Shown here piece by piece: positions 21,746 through 34,839 of a stretch of 64,000 bases of DNA. The first letter of the stretch is position 1; every line of letters begins with the position of its first letter. The position numbers and the translations under genes were made by a program. The stretch comes from Tricholoma matsutake. Lineage: Eukaryota; Basidiomycota; Agaricomycetes; Agaricales; Tricholomataceae. The stretch is taken from positions 2,976,001-3,040,000 of the forward strand of contig AP026549.1 of assembly GCA_026075535.2 (NCBI GenBank), written 5' to 3'. The notes beneath the pieces are model-generated. The model made no database searches and was not told the origin of the DNA. It saw only the letters and a program-made list of their open reading frames with translations.

Positions 21746-22491
21746 ACTGTGTAGTGCTATATCTATCGTGGTGTATCATGTGTTTGTGCATTGTTGTCTT
21801 CTGCTGGCATCTGACATCTGACAGCCTACCCCTGGTGATGTTTACCTATCTCATCGTGGGTTCGTTGCCAGCAAATCGAAATCAGAATCATAATTACCAT
21901 GACATGTCCCAAGTCATCTTCGGATCTCCTAGTATATACAAAGATGCATTGTCTGTCACAGCGTTGTGCTTGTCTTGGTAAATTGCTCTTTCCTCTTTCC
22001 TTTAAAATCCAGTTGATTGCTTACACCTTGTCGCTTCTATCCCGCTATCATTTCTGTATGTTGTATGCCACCATTTGGCCTTCGATGTTAATTACCGTCC
22101 TTTGTTGTGGGCTCGTTCTGTGCTTTCATTTACCTGTCCTTCAGTGATTTAGTAATTTGCCCACCTACTTTGCTGTTCCCTCCTGGTCGCTCTTCATTAC
22201 TGTTGCCGTTGAAATTTGCTTGTTCACTTCTTTGTACCTCTTTTTCGTACTCCTCATCTGAAATTTTCGTTCCCATTATGTCCTGCTGCCTTGAAAAAAA
22301 AATGGGGTTCTGCTACAGTGCAACGTTCCTGCTCACACTGGCCTTCTTTTTGCGCTGTTCTTTTTTGTTACTTTTGCTGGCCTGCTGGTCACTATATAAC
22401 CTTCTTGCCACTATTTACTGTGAGTCAATTTTCCACCTGCTTTTTTCCTGCTTCACTCTCACTTAACGATTCAGCCAATCCATTTCCGCTC
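21746..22491. other. Shared upstream region of the divergent pair
   Basis: About 0.75 kb lies between two genes that point away from each other. The plus strand is strongly pyrimidine-rich (TTTTTTGTTACTTTTGC-type runs up to 22460). This is common in fungal promoters and may serve both genes. No ORF was recognised. Confidence 0.4.
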
Positions 22492-25015
22492 ATGTCTGCT
22501 AAGCGCACCTCCAAAGGGTCAAGGTAGCTGGGTGCTTGTCTTAGTTTTAAAACTAAATGCGCTAACTTATGTGCACTTTAAAGTTCACCGTCAAAGATTA
22601 CTTCAGTCTCAAAAGGCAAAGCATGCGTTTTAGTGTTGATTCTCCCACGTTGCTTGTCCAACTGACTTCTTGCCTGCAGCCCTGTGTTTGATCTACTTTC
22701 ATTCGTGTTGTCAATTCACTGTTTCACATTGACGGGAGTTTAGAATGTTCTTGCTCATTGCTGCCTTTTTGTAGGCTGGTTACTGACCAGTTAGCTGCAG
22801 GGACCCCGTGAGTTGTTCATTACTTATTCTCTTCATACTGACCTTTTTTTTTGGGTTGTGGTAGTGCAGCCCCTTCGAAGAAATGCAAGGCCATAGCAGT
22901 CCCTATCGAGCACAGCGACTCTTCCGATGTGTATGTTCTGTGCAGCCTGTGCAGTTTTTTGAACTTATGGCTTACTGTCTTTCCCTCCTTGTGCTTTTAG
23001 TGAGATTGTAGAGGCACCCCTCTCACCTTCGAAGTGTGCTCGTAAAGCTCTTCCTGCCCCCGGTTCACCCGAGTTTAAGCTTCTCCCACCTGTCTCCATC
23101 ACGTATGACATTTCGCACCATGAAATCACACTTACTGACATTTTTTCTCCTTGAAGACAAGTCTTGGACGCTGCAATGAGCGAATCAATGTATGAATCCC
23201 ATTATTATTTCTTGTTTTCTGTGCTAACTCTTTCCAAAGTCCTGTTTCCTCCAACATCCATCCAAGGTATGTTATTTCAAGGTTCCATGTTTTTGTTCTT
23301 ACTGGTCTCCTATATTCTTTTTCTCCCTTCTCACTTGTTCTTTAGAAGGGTTGTTATTAAAACTGAGAAGGCAAAGGCAATTGAGGCGGTTGAGCCAATA
23401 AAGTGCGTACTGTCTTCTTGTGCACTAATATAGTGTATAACTGGCATCCATCCTGATATAGGCACAAAGTCCCGCTCGCATCACCAGTTGTTGCAGCAGC
23501 TGTGCCCGATGGTGGTGTTGCATCGCCCAAATGGCAGGACGTCTCCGATGGACTATGCTCTCCTGCTGATCTGACCGAATCCGACCTCCCAGAGGTGTCC
23601 GAGTGCATTGATGGTTTCACTGTATCAGACCTAACCTTGTGTTTCTTACATGTATTATACTTCGGAATATAGTGTTCTTGCTGAGGTTCAGAGGGCTGTT
23701 GCTGCCAGGGATGGAAATGCCAAATGGAGGTTGTCCTTGGAGGCCCAGCTTTCAGAAGGTGACAAGGATAATCACGAGAATAATCGTAGTGATCTCAAGC
23801 ACGAGGAGGTTGAGGACGTGACTGATGACCTGTGCGCATTTTCTTTTTTTCTCTCACGAGTTCACAATTGACAATTGTGAAGAGTCCTTCCTTCTGCTGA
23901 TGATGATGCTGATGACGTCGATGGGAACGTCATGTTGTTGTCGTCCCAAGATCCATTGTTGGCAAAGACCTACGTAAACCTCCCTGATCTTCCATGCATG
24001 CGGCTTATTGTTGCATCATCTGCTTCTGACATTGTCTTACAGGCATCTGTGTGAAATAATGTCCTTCACTGGCTCTACTGAGTCGGTTCATACTCCCTTC
24101 TCTGAAACCTGTGCACATATGGCAAAGGACGAGGTCCAGTGAGTAGACCTCATTTCATTGGAACTAACTCTCTTTCTGAAGTGCTGGTTTCTTTCTGTCA
24201 TCAAGGTCTTTCTTACAGGCCCTTATGTTTGTCAAGTCTGGTCAGTATGTGAATCGACCCTGCCCTTCTTTATGTCAACAATTATCGACTTTGTGTGTGT
24301 GATAAGAAGGCACTGGCTGTTTGCGTAATGACCGGTACTGTTACCGAGAGTTATCTTCTTGCTCCTTGTGAGTCTGGACCACGTCATGCTCCTTATTCCA
24401 TTCACAAGATCTCAATTGCTCCTTTGGATCAAGATATGTGGTGTGATATGGCCATGTGGGGGTTGCTTTTTCAGTTTCAGGTGGCCACGGGTATGATGAG
24501 CCCCCTGGGATTTGCTTTTGCAACTTGTGGTGAAGGAAAGGGCGATGGGTGGAAAACAGGTATGCTGACCATTTGTGTCTGGAGACATTCTTTCTCATAC
24601 ACCACTTTAGGGCCTTCATCACCTGCTTCTGTAAAATCATCGTCATTGCTCAAGACCGTGTCGTCACCCCTCAAGGCTGTGGTCTCTGTTTCCACCTATT
24701 CTTCATCCCATTCTTTTGACGAGCCTGGTGAGTTTGTCGTTAATCACTTCCTCACGATGCTGATCCTTTTGACATTTGTTAGTTCCTGTGTATGATGAAT
24801 GGGCCCATAATGGCTGGCCTCCTTTTATGTTCACTGATTCTGACTTTGCATGCCTGTCTTCCTGGCCGCTGTACAGAAAGGGGTCTTCTGAGGTTCCCAT
24901 TGATGCTGTTGTTTCTGTTGGCTACTCGCTGAGTACCTACAGGGGTGCCTCTGGTCTAGTCCTGTTGTCCAACGTTCAGTTCATTGTTTTACTGTCCGTC
25001 CCAAAGAAGCATTAG
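22492..25015 (+). CDS. Uncharacterised multi-intron protein, right member of a divergent pair
   Basis: It starts M-S-A-K-R-T-S-K-G-S at 22492 and ends V-P-K-K-H-stop at 25013-25015. GT-AG introns separate roughly ten exons. Recognisable coding blocks are E-I-V-E-A-P-L-S-P-S-K-C (23003), V-V-I-K-T-E-K-A-K-A-I-E (23350), a Ser/Asp-rich block at 23462-23635, V-L-A-E-V-Q-R-A-V-A-A-R (23675), A-L-M-F-V-K-S-G-Q-Y (24220), a long exon to 24560 and the last exon 24787-25015 (V-P-V-Y-D-E-W...V-S-V-G-Y-S-L-S-T-Y). At least one stop appears to lie inside the assumed exon near 24292. The N-terminus is disordered and acidic. I recall similar end-domains as repeated, mobile-element-associated genes in mushrooms; the function is unknown. 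Confidence 0.5.
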
Positions 25016-25870
25016 GTTTAGCCTTGTTTATCTTACTCGTTTCCTTCTTGACTACACTATTCTTGTTTTCTTGCTGCTGCCTCATGTGGTGTGTTGTTCA
25101 ATGTTGATTTTTTGGCTCCTTGTCAATCTTGTAATCACTTCAATGTCACACTTATGTTACATCGTCCGCATTAACACATTTCACACTTCCAAAGGAAGGT
25201 GCAACTTAAGAAGACGTTACTTGTTGGTATACAGTACTGGGCTGTTGCAGACGGTAGCAACACGTGTATTACTCAGGCTATTCAAGTTAGTATAATGGGT
25301 TGACAGTCACGATAAAATATGATTTGTAACTTACTACTTGCATATTGGATGCCTGCACAACGAAAGGCATCAAGATCTAAGATCTAAGGTCTTGGTTATT
25401 TGAATCTGAGGCTTTACAAATTTTGTCCCTCACAATAATGTGAAGCCGAGTCTTGCTACACTCAGGCTGTTGTATTGACAAGAGTTTGTGTCATAATATG
25501 ACTAAGCATTTGCACTTGGATATTGCGGTGCCTGCACAATAAGAGGCATCAAGTTCTAAGGTCTCGGTTAACATGTAAAGTATTATTACATACATTATCA
25601 TTGAATCTGAGGCTTTACAAAATTTGTCCCACATACCTGAGTCACAATAATGTGAAGCTGAGTCTTGCTACCCTGTTGTATTGACAAGAGTTTGTGTCAT
25701 AAGATATGACTAAGCCTATATACTTGGATATTGCGGTGCACAACAAGAAGCATCAAGTTCTAAGGTGGTTAACACATAAAGTGTTCTTTCATAGTTTATC
25801 ATAAAGTGAGTGTTATTTCATAGTTTATCATTAAATCTGAGGCTTTACAAAATTTGTTGTTGGTATATCA
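25016..25870. repeat. Three diverged direct repeats of about 190-210 bp
   Basis: After 300 bp of nothing recognised, related units begin near 25330, 25505 and 25710. Shared strings are TACTTGGATATTGCGGTGC, GGCATCAAGTTCTAAGGT, AATCTGAGGCTTTACAAA and AATGTGAAGC(C/T)GAGTCTTGCTAC. Units 2 and 3 are closest to each other. Their position just after the gene ending at 25015 suggests they may be the 3' part of the same mobile unit. Confidence 0.7.
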
Positions 25871-25927
25871 AATGCTGCATTATTGATCTAGCAAATGCAA
25901 ACACAGATTGTATTATGAAGATATGAA

Positions 25928-26003
25928 TAGGACTACTGTTATCTGTAAGTAGTACTACTGTTATCCATAAGTAGTACTACTGTAATCCGTAAGTAGTAGA
26001 ACA
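25928..26003. repeat. Short tandem repeat, three copies of about 27 bp
   Basis: GTAGTACTACTGTTATCC(A/G)TAA-type units occur three times in succession (CTACTGTTATCTGTAAGTAG, CTACTGTTATCCATAAGTAG, CTACTGTAATCCGTAAGTAG). Each copy is itself partly palindromic around GTAGTACTAC. Confidence 0.7.
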
Positions 26004-27249
26004 TAGGAGACAATGAATAATGCACTGCTGTGGACAGTATACTCGCTACATCAGCTGTGCTTCCCAGTCCATAGCCACAAGCGTGTACATCTACGGTCTT
26101 CAAGTAGTGATATGGTGGGTCATGTCCTTCAGATTTGACGCATGGTGCAGTACTTTGCACAGTAGGTCCATAACTCGTTTGACCAGGTCTTTCTGCATGG
26201 GTGGTCTGAGCATAGATGCGTAGCAAGTAGATGCGAGGAGTGGAGATAGATAAGAGGAACTTAGCACACGGTAACCCTGCACATGTGCATACCCACATTA
26301 TCCTGTCTCTTAAGGTCCCCAGGTCGCATGTCCCACATCGATGCCTTGTCCCTAGGCCTAGGCGTGCACCTTCCACATCGACACTCACAATTTGGATTTT
26401 CCAATAATACTCATTTTGGGAACTGAGTATAGAGATAGAGAAGCATCCCGGTTGAAGGTGATGGAGGAGAGTTGACAAGGGGATTGATTAAGAGTAGAGG
26501 AAGAGGGGAACGACGAGTCAGAGGCAATGTGAGAGAGGTGTATTGGTGCTGGTGCGTTTGACAGTAGAGGCTGATCGTCTTCTTACTTGTTTTCCTCCCT
26601 CCCATCATCGGCTGGTCCTCTTGACTTTGCTCATGACCCTGATCCTCCTCAGGTAAGTGCAATCTTTCCTCTTCAATCGTCATATGTAACTTCGTCCATC
26701 TAGTTTGTCTACAAGAAAAGATGTCAATCCTAGTGTTTGCACCATATAAATCGAAAGTGAACACACCTGAGTATTGAGACTGCTCACGATTCCTCGTGTC
26801 CAGAGTGGAATTCAGGAGTTGAGGCAAAGCGGTGGTACCCTGTCCGTGCTTGGCAAAGGTAGATGCACGCCTATGCCCAAAAGCTTTCCAGTCTTTTCCA
26901 TCGCACTCACCACCTCTTTCCCTCTCAGCCACACCTCGAATGTTGTGGGGCGCCGGTCAAACTGTGTTTCTAGCAGAGTGGATCAAGGGGACTTACCCGA
27001 TGCTGCATTCAGCCATTCGGCTGTCCTCCGCTTCATCACTGCATCAGTAATTATATGAGAAGGGTATGTCTTAAGTGATGCCGCGGGTCGCAGCAGACTC
27101 AGCATGATGAGGGATTCGACGTGGGTGGGACAGGAAGCACTGTGATATGTCACATGTCACACTAGACAAGACTTCTGCTCAGCACTTGTTGCATCCCCTT
27201 TGTTGCCTGTCTGTCGGTCATCGTCATTATTGTATCGGATGAACGTTCG
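26004..27249. other. Unassigned region with a long minus-strand ORF
   Basis: The longest frame, 26411-26932 (minus, 173 codons), shows no family I recognise. The opposite strand is also open at 26774-27058. Parts may belong to the 5' end of the Helitron, whose left boundary I could not locate. Confidence 0.3.
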
Positions 27250-28902
27250 ATGAACCTCAGTCCCCACATTTTCTCACCTTCAACTTTCACCCACCTACCT
27301 GTATCATCTGTTATCAATGCTCATTTGGCTCCTGTGTTCGGTGTTGTCATTTGTGATACTACGACCGTTGGCCTTGCAGCATTTTTCAGCAAATCATTGT
27401 ATCCAATCATACGTATCACCATCCCCCACTCTAATCATCTATCATCTGAACAACTGTTGTCCAGCATAACTGTTGCATCTGGTACAGCTGTACCCCTTGA
27501 GCAGCCAAACTATCCACAGTTCTTGCATCATGTACGAGGATGCTGCCAATACATCCTACGTCTGTCCACTAACATTTCTTTGTTTCACCAGCTTCCGACT
27601 GTGCAGTCAATGTCACGTGGACCGGCTGCCGCACCTTATCTTGCCATCACTCTGGATCTTGCTGTCAGTTCTGGGGTTCTAGTTCACCCTGTCCCTGTGC
27701 AGTCCATGTCGTGTGTACCGGCTGCCATGCCTCATCTTGCCATCGCTCTGGATCTTCCTGTCGGTCCTGGGGTTCTAGTTCACCCTGTCCCTGCTTCTCA
27801 CTTGCGAGAGGTGTCCGCAGCCCAGCTGTATTTGAATGGCCTTTACGGTGTTTCTATAAGCTTGTTCCATGTTGAATGCACGATTGTAGAAGGTGCATTT
27901 CCCTCTTGTTTTCATAAATTTCTGTACATGTTCATTGGTTTATTACATCATACTATTCTTGATCCTCTGGCTCATCTATTCCTCCTCTTGTTCCACCCCC
28001 AGTACTCCATGTTAGTCTGCCTGCACTATCGCAAACTGTTTCATCTGGCAGTGTTGATGTGCTCTATATCTCAACAAAATCCAGATGTCGTTGCCTACCT
28101 CGTGTCCATCCATGCGATGCACAACATGATGTTTAGACATGATTTTCTCGCGAAGATTTTGTCTTTTTTCAGTATCCGCAATTGCATGTCGCATTCTGAT
28201 TTGCGATGGCATCTCTGCAACGTGAACAGCCAGTCCTCAAAGCTGGCGGTAATGCACCAACTTCGGCATCACTTACCCCAACAATGCTCCCTTTTGTGGC
28301 TTTTCCTTGCACTTGATATTATTTCTTTATGTAACGGCTGCGTTCCGAACTTTGCTTGGTCCTCTCACGAGGTACATACCTTGTGTTGCATCCAACCAGG
28401 GTTCTATCCTTGTGTTCAAAGGGGGTTCATTGCTTATCCTACCATGTGTACCTTTGTCCATGGTGGTGGGGCCCACCGTGAGATTCCTTTCGATGTAATT
28501 GAACTGTATGTTGTTGCGGGCTACAATGTCAGCAAAAAAAATGCATTTGTATTTGTTGATTACATTGATAGTGCAGGTCTGTTTTCATATCCTGCTGATA
28601 AGTTTTTTGTGCATGCCAATGTACCCCTGCAGGACTTGGTTTCTTACCTCCCTGTCAAAATGTTGCTGAAGATAGCTAGGCTACACCACATTGCTGTAGG
28701 TTCTCACGTTCCTAAGGCAGAATTTGGTCGCTACTTTGAAGGCCATAATTGTGTGTCTTGCAACCTGTATTCCAGCATTTTCTTGGTCATTGATTCAAAG
28801 TCTGTAAAAGCCAGCAATCACATGCAAGCAGTGAGGCTTGATCTGAACAAAGCACTTTCTGAACTTAAAACCACAGGAGAGCTGTGCCTTGAACTCCGTT
28901 GA
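27250..28902 (+). pseudogene. Helitron N-terminal region
   Basis: An open frame of 550 codons. The last ~100 residues (L-P-V-K-M-L-L-K-I-A-R-L-H-H-I-A-V, then H-N-C-V-S-C-N-L-Y) resemble the region preceding the Cys-rich domain of fungal Helitron proteins. Residues 118-181 are two tandem copies of a 32-residue unit (27601-27696 and 27697-27792). A shift near 28885 is needed to continue into the next block, whose frame starts upstream of 28889. The first ATG at 27250 is not necessarily the true start. Confidence 0.6.
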
Positions 28903-29602
28903 TAAAGTTTCAGATGCAAAAACTTCCCTGTCTCAGCCTGCCGACATTTTATCTGAAAATAAGCCACAGCATATGTTTTCAGAAGACCTGGTGTTCAAGC
29001 CTACAGAATTTCCACCTCACCCACCAGATGATAAACTGGCCCATGAAGTTATCAGTAACTTCTGTAAAAAATCGAGTAGATCATCAATAGAAGAAGCAGG
29101 GTGCACAGCTTGTGGACGCCTGGTTCCTACATTGCAGCTTACGAGATTGAAAGCTGTGAAGAATTTACTTCCTATACTTCAGGTACCAAACGTCACCAGA
29201 ATTGAGAGGTCAAAAATTTCACAGCCCATTCATGAATACAAAGCTCCTGTACTGGACTTTACCTGTAACCACATATGTGATGGATGTCGCCAGCATCTAC
29301 GAAAAGGCAAAGTTCCTCCGCAGGCTCTAGCAAATGGTCTATGGTTAGGTGCAGTTCCAGAAGAACTATCCTGTCTCGGATTTGTGGAAAAACTGCTAGT
29401 TGCTCAGGTATGGATCAATAGTTGTTTTGTTCGTGTTGCGTCGTCTGGCTTAAGGAAGATGGCTTCGCATGTCATAGCCTTTCAATCACCTGTTCCGAAA
29501 GTATACCATCGACTCCCTCCACCGATGGAAGATCTAGATGAAGTTCTCGCCATCCTGTTTACAGGACCACTGATAAAGAATTCAAACACACTCCCCTTCT
29601 AG
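28889..29602 (+). pseudogene. Helitron Cys-rich domain (DUF6570-like)
   Basis: The frame contains C-T-A-C-G-R-L (near 29100) and C-D-G-C-R-Q-H-L, then A-L-A-N-G-L-W-L-G-A-V-P and N-S-C-F-V-R-V-A-S-S-G. These are the conserved blocks I associate with the domain that precedes the Rep region of fungal Helitrons. After E-D-L-D-E-V-L-A-I-L-F-T-G-P the frame is lost near 29570. The next frame resumes with K-E-F-K-H-T-P-L-L-V-R-R. Confidence 0.75.
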
Positions 29603-32600
29603 TCAGACGGAAGCAGGTAGCTCATGCACTTGAGTGGTTGAAATTAAACCATGTAGACTATGCAGATCTGGAGATATCATACGATGAGCTAAACCGTTAT
29701 CCAGAACAATCCCCTCCTGTATCTGTTGAATATCAACACTCACTGACCACAAAAATTGAGGAGGGGACCAGTATATTTGACGATGCTGTTGATCATGGTG
29801 TTCAGGAAGGCAATTGCCCATTCATAGTTCATGGGTTGACAGGAGACCAGTATGATACTAAGTCTCTGAATGCTCTAAAAGGAATAGCACTGCGGCATTG
29901 GAACAATCATGGTGCTGCACTTGCTGTTTCCCATGGCTCATCTCCATTGTCAATATACAATAATCCAAACCTGTACCCCCAAATATTCCCTTGGCTGTTT
30001 CCATATGGTTTAGGAGGTATCAGAGCAACAGCTTTATCTGACCAAGCACACAAACGACATTTACTCATGTACCATGACAAGTGTTTCCAACAAGATATTT
30101 GTTTCCCCTTTGTTGCGTTCAGCCACCAGCAAGTCAGAGCATCAACAACCAGAGGTTTGTTACTTGCCAAAACATGTAACTTCAAAAACATCGCAGATAG
30201 GTTGTTAAGCGTAAACCAAGATGTGTTGGAGGATCTAGCAAAGAGGATGTCAATTGGTGAGGTTGTAAAACCATCTACAGAAGACGAGAGTGCATGTTTT
30301 CAGTTAATCCGTGACCTTGATCATATAGATGGAAAGGTCGATGGATCGATCACTAGCAAAAAATGCATGCGCAGTGAGATATGGTCCATGATGGCATATT
30401 TGGGTGCCCCATTATGGTATATTACCTTGTCTCTGGCTGATAACAAGCACCCAATATGCCTGTATTTTGCTGACAGAAAAGAAAGACTTGATGTTGAGCT
30501 GCTTCGGTCTGAAGATGAGCGTTATCGCCTCATCACAAACAACCTGGTTGCTGGAGCCCTTTTTTTCCACTTCATGATTGAAATGTTTATAGAACATGTC
30601 CTGGGGGTTGGCACTGATCATCGGGGTATGTATGGTGAAACTGCCAGATACTATGGTACAGTGGAACAGCAGGGTCACCTCACACTCCATCTTCACATGC
30701 TGCTTTGGATTTGAGGTACCTTCTCACCTGAAGAGGTCCGCTTGAAGATACTGAAGCCCAATTCTCAGTTTTGGCGTAAGCTAGTAGAGTACCTGGAGGG
30801 ATGTCATGCAGGAGATTTCACTTCTGCATCTATGGCAAAGGTGGAAACTGCTGTCAAGGAAGCTTCTGAGGGACCTGATTACAAAAATCTGACAGAGACT
30901 TTACTGGAACCCCCATCGCCCTCTTGCCACGATGTGCCACAGGCTGGTTGTACTACATGTGATGAGCTATCGTCTTGGTGGTCAAGGTTTTGGATCACTG
31001 TTGATGACTTATTATTGAAGTCCAACATACATAAATGTTCCACCAACCGAAATAAGGATGGTTCACAAAATAAAGCCCAACCTTACAAAGGGTGCCTTGA
31101 TAATGTATGGGGCCAGTGCAAGGCATGATTCCAAAGGTCGATATATGGGAAAACTGAGATTGATGATGAATCTGGCAGTATTAACATCAGAAAGCATGAA
31201 TCATGGCTAAACACATTCACATATGCAGTAACCTATGTTTTCAGATGTAACACTGACATCACCAGCCTCCGCTCAGGTACTGCAATCAAAGGTGTTCTTC
31301 TGTACATTTCGAACTATGTCACCAAGCCAGCACTGAAGACCCACGTTATTTTTGACACAGTTCGATCTATGTTTCAGAAGCATTCAGAGATGATTGGAGG
31401 TGATGATACATGCAAAGATAAAGCTCGAAAACTTATGACAAAGATTGTTAATTCACTAAGTGCAAAGATGGAAATGGGATCCCCGATGGCTTGCATGTAC
31501 CTTCTAGGAAACCCAGACCACTATACCAACTACTTGTTTGTTCCCTTCTATTGGAAATCTTTTGTTCAGGAAGCCAGAAAGCCATGGGAGCTCCAAAAGA
31601 TTTCACTCACTGATGGGGCCAACATCCAGCCAAGCTCCGAGCACACAGATCATATCAAAGATCCAGACATTGAACAGCATGAGAAAGTGGCTATATTCAA
31701 GCGTAATGGACATGTTATTGGCCTGTCACCTGTTCATGATTACATCTTTTGACCTGCTGAGTTTCACTCCATGTGTTTGTATGACTGGATTTCTAGACAC
31801 CAACATGAAAAGAAAAGTACGCTTAAAGTCAAAAAGTGTCCACAACACATCAATGCAGTGCTTGATGCTGACTTGGATCACAATTCATCGGTTGGGTACA
31901 GTGATAATGACCATGACTGCTCTAACATGCAGCTACCTGTTAGTAATCTACAACCAAAATCAAAGTCAAAACTTCATACTTTCATGAGTAACCATCCACT
32001 TGCTGACACCCATGGTTCATGTTGGTTGAAAAAAGTGCGGATCCCAAATTTTGTTGGGGAAACCCTGCCACATTGCGACCAAGGAGACCGTGAATACTAC
32101 TGTTCTACTATGCTCACATTATTCAGGCCATGGAGAAATGGTTTGGATTTAAAGTCTGAAGGAAGTTCCTGGGACGAGACCTTCCTATCATACCAATTTT
32201 CAGCTCATCAGCATGATCTGATGAAAAACATGAACCTACGATATGAGTGCTTAGATGCCCAAGATGATTTCCATGCTCAGATGCAGAAAGGTGCTGTTGC
32301 TATGCCTAGTTGGGCTGAGCAAGGCACTGGAATATTCCAAGATCTGGATCAGATAGCTGTCGAGGATGTAATAAATGGGCATGATGATATGAACACTGTA
32401 CTTGACAAATTCTCTATATCGACACACATCGGAAAACGGGATAAAGCGCGCACCCAACTAATGATGGATATGAGGCGGATGCTGTCAACACTTGGGTGGA
32501 TGGATCAAAGAGCAAACTTACTTCCTGACAACCTCAATTTATCACCAGAGCCAATACAAACGGAGCAAACTCCAAGCCAATGGAAAACTGCAGTAGCTAC

Positions 32601-34839
32601 TGCACGTGCACAAATCCTAGAAGAGCGAGCACGTCACATGCCTCCATGCACTGCCACCTCCCATCCAAACACTGTTTTGGGCTACGTCCCTGATGATGTG
32701 CGAGTCATTGATAAGTCTTATATGAGCCACTCATTCTACTCCAAGGACTGGCAGAATACCATCAATTCAGTTTCAGTGAATTTTGCATTAAACAAGGAAC
32801 AAGATCGTGCCTTTTGAATTGTTGCCAACCACACTTGTAGTCCTGATTCAGATCAGTTGAAGATGAACATTGCAGGAATGGCAGGTACAGGGAAGACACA
32901 GGTACTGAAAGCTCTAGTTGATTTCTTCAGCCAGAGGAAAGAATCCCACCACCTTATTATTGTCGCCCCAACAGGTAGCGCCGCTGCTCTCTTGAAAGGT
33001 TCAACCTACCACTCCATGTTTGGGATAAACAGCGAAGGGGGCCAGACATCAAACATTCAACTAGCACAAGTCAAGTCTAGATTAGAGGGCGTGGATTATG
33101 TTTTCATGGATGAAGTTTCCATGCTCTCTTGCCATGATATGTACCTCATAAGTGCAAGACTGGTGTGAGTAATGAACAATCTTGATGCACCATTTGGTGG
33201 TCTGAATATGATCTTTGCTGGAGATTTCGCTCAACTACCACCTGTTATTGGTCACGAACATGCCTCCCTTTATAGCTGCACAGTTGGAAAGAACACTACT
33301 TCTCTGCAGGACCAGGAGGCTGCGATCAGTAGGGCTTTATGGCATCAGGTCACTACTGTAGTTATCCTCTGTCAAAATATGCGACAATGGTCTCAATCAG
33401 TGGAGGATGCCAAGTTCCGTGAAGCCCTGGCAAATATGAGGTACAAGGCTTGCACACCAGCTGACATTGCATTCCTTAGGTCCCATATATCCAGTAAACT
33501 ACCCGGCCGCTCTAATGTGAATGAAAAACAGTTCAGAAATGTGTTGATAATAACTACACTCAATTCGCAAAAGGATGAAATAAATAAACTCGGTAGTCAA
33601 AGATTTGCTGCTGAAACAAAACAGCAGTTGACAGGTTTCTTTTCTGTCAATACTGTTGCCTGCAAGGAACCTGAACAAGTGCATGAAATGTGAAATGAGG
33701 TCTCTGGTAACAAACAATCCATTAAGCAAGGTGTGATTCCAGAAAAGATTCAACATGCTCTTTGGGAGCAGCCTGCTTGCGCAAATACAAAGCTCATTCT
33801 TGCAAAGCTGTCTATCTGTGTCAGCATGCCTATCATGATCCATAACAATGCTGCTACAGAAATGTGCATTACAAAGGGTCAAGAGGGTTTCGTGTATGGA
33901 TGGCAGTCACACAAACTCTCAAACAACAAGGACGTGTTAGACACCCTATTTGTGGAGCTTGCTAACCCGCCTACCCCGGTGAAGATGGATGGCTTACCTC
34001 AGAATGTTATACCCCTGATAAGGACCAGCGTTGTCACAAACTGCAGGTTTCTGGATGACACATCACTCACCGTATCAAGGAGTCAAGTTGAGGCCCTGCC
34101 AAACTTTGCAATGACAGACTATGCCTCCCAGGGAAAAACTTGGCCATACAATGTTGTGGACCTTAGCCAGTGTCGTTCTCACCAAGGATATTACACTGCC
34201 TTGTCCAGGAGTGCCACTGCAGCTGGGACATTGATTCTGTCCAGTCTTCACCCAACCAAGATCACCGGGGGTGCATCTGGAGCACTGCACCAAGAATTTT
34301 GGGAGCTAGAGCTATTGGATAATATCACCACTCTCAGTTTTGAGGATAAGCTGCCGAGAGCTATCGCGATGGCAGATCGTAGGAATACCTTGATAGATTT
34401 GTTTTGGGAATGCAAGGGTAAAAACTACATGCCATCCACGATGCATAAAGCCATCCGTTGGAGTAAGTCAGATCCCTTTCTGGAATGGAAGGAATATCTG
34501 GACTGGCGAGTGATTGGCTCAAAAGGAATTGATAGCAAAGCTGGCATTTTGCATACGAGCAGTTCCAAGGCACCATCTACACCCATGAAGAAGCCGCCTC
34601 ACAATTCAAGTGCATTTGTGTTAAAACGCAAGTCTTCTTATATCATTCCTGCAAATAAGCGGCCAAAAGTGAAAAAAATAAAATTTATTCACCCTCCTGT
34701 TGATCCATCTGAAGCCGTCCACCTGAGTGTCCCACTCAGCACTACTTGGACGAATAACAGCTGTGCATACGACGTGGTATTTGTAGTGCTCTTTAACATA
34801 TGGTGTGAGAATCCTGCACAGATCAGTGCATTATGGCAG
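29571..34839 (+). pseudogene. Helitron Rep/helicase with six in-frame TGA codons
   Basis: One frame runs from 29571 to the solo LTR. Rep landmarks are H-L-T-L-H-L-H-M-L-L-W and Y-I-S-N-Y-V-T-K. Helicase landmarks are G-M-A-G-T-G-K-T (Walker A, near 32875), F-M-D-E-V-S-M-L (Walker B), F-A-G-D-F-A-Q-L-P-P-V (near 33220) and the late motif Y-T-A-L-S-R-S-A. TGA codons lie at 30712, 31126, 31750, 32815, 33166 and 33691, five of them where related proteins usually have Arg. After the helicase comes a Lys-rich linker, then W-T-N-N-S-C-A-Y-D at about 34750. Confidence 0.85.

Noticed and set aside
29571..34839. TGA read as a sense codon or programmed readthrough in the Helitron
   Set aside because: Host-type genes here end in ordinary TGA, TAG or TAA, the TGA sites fit CGA to TGA decay, and the same element also has a frameshift and an LTR insertion.
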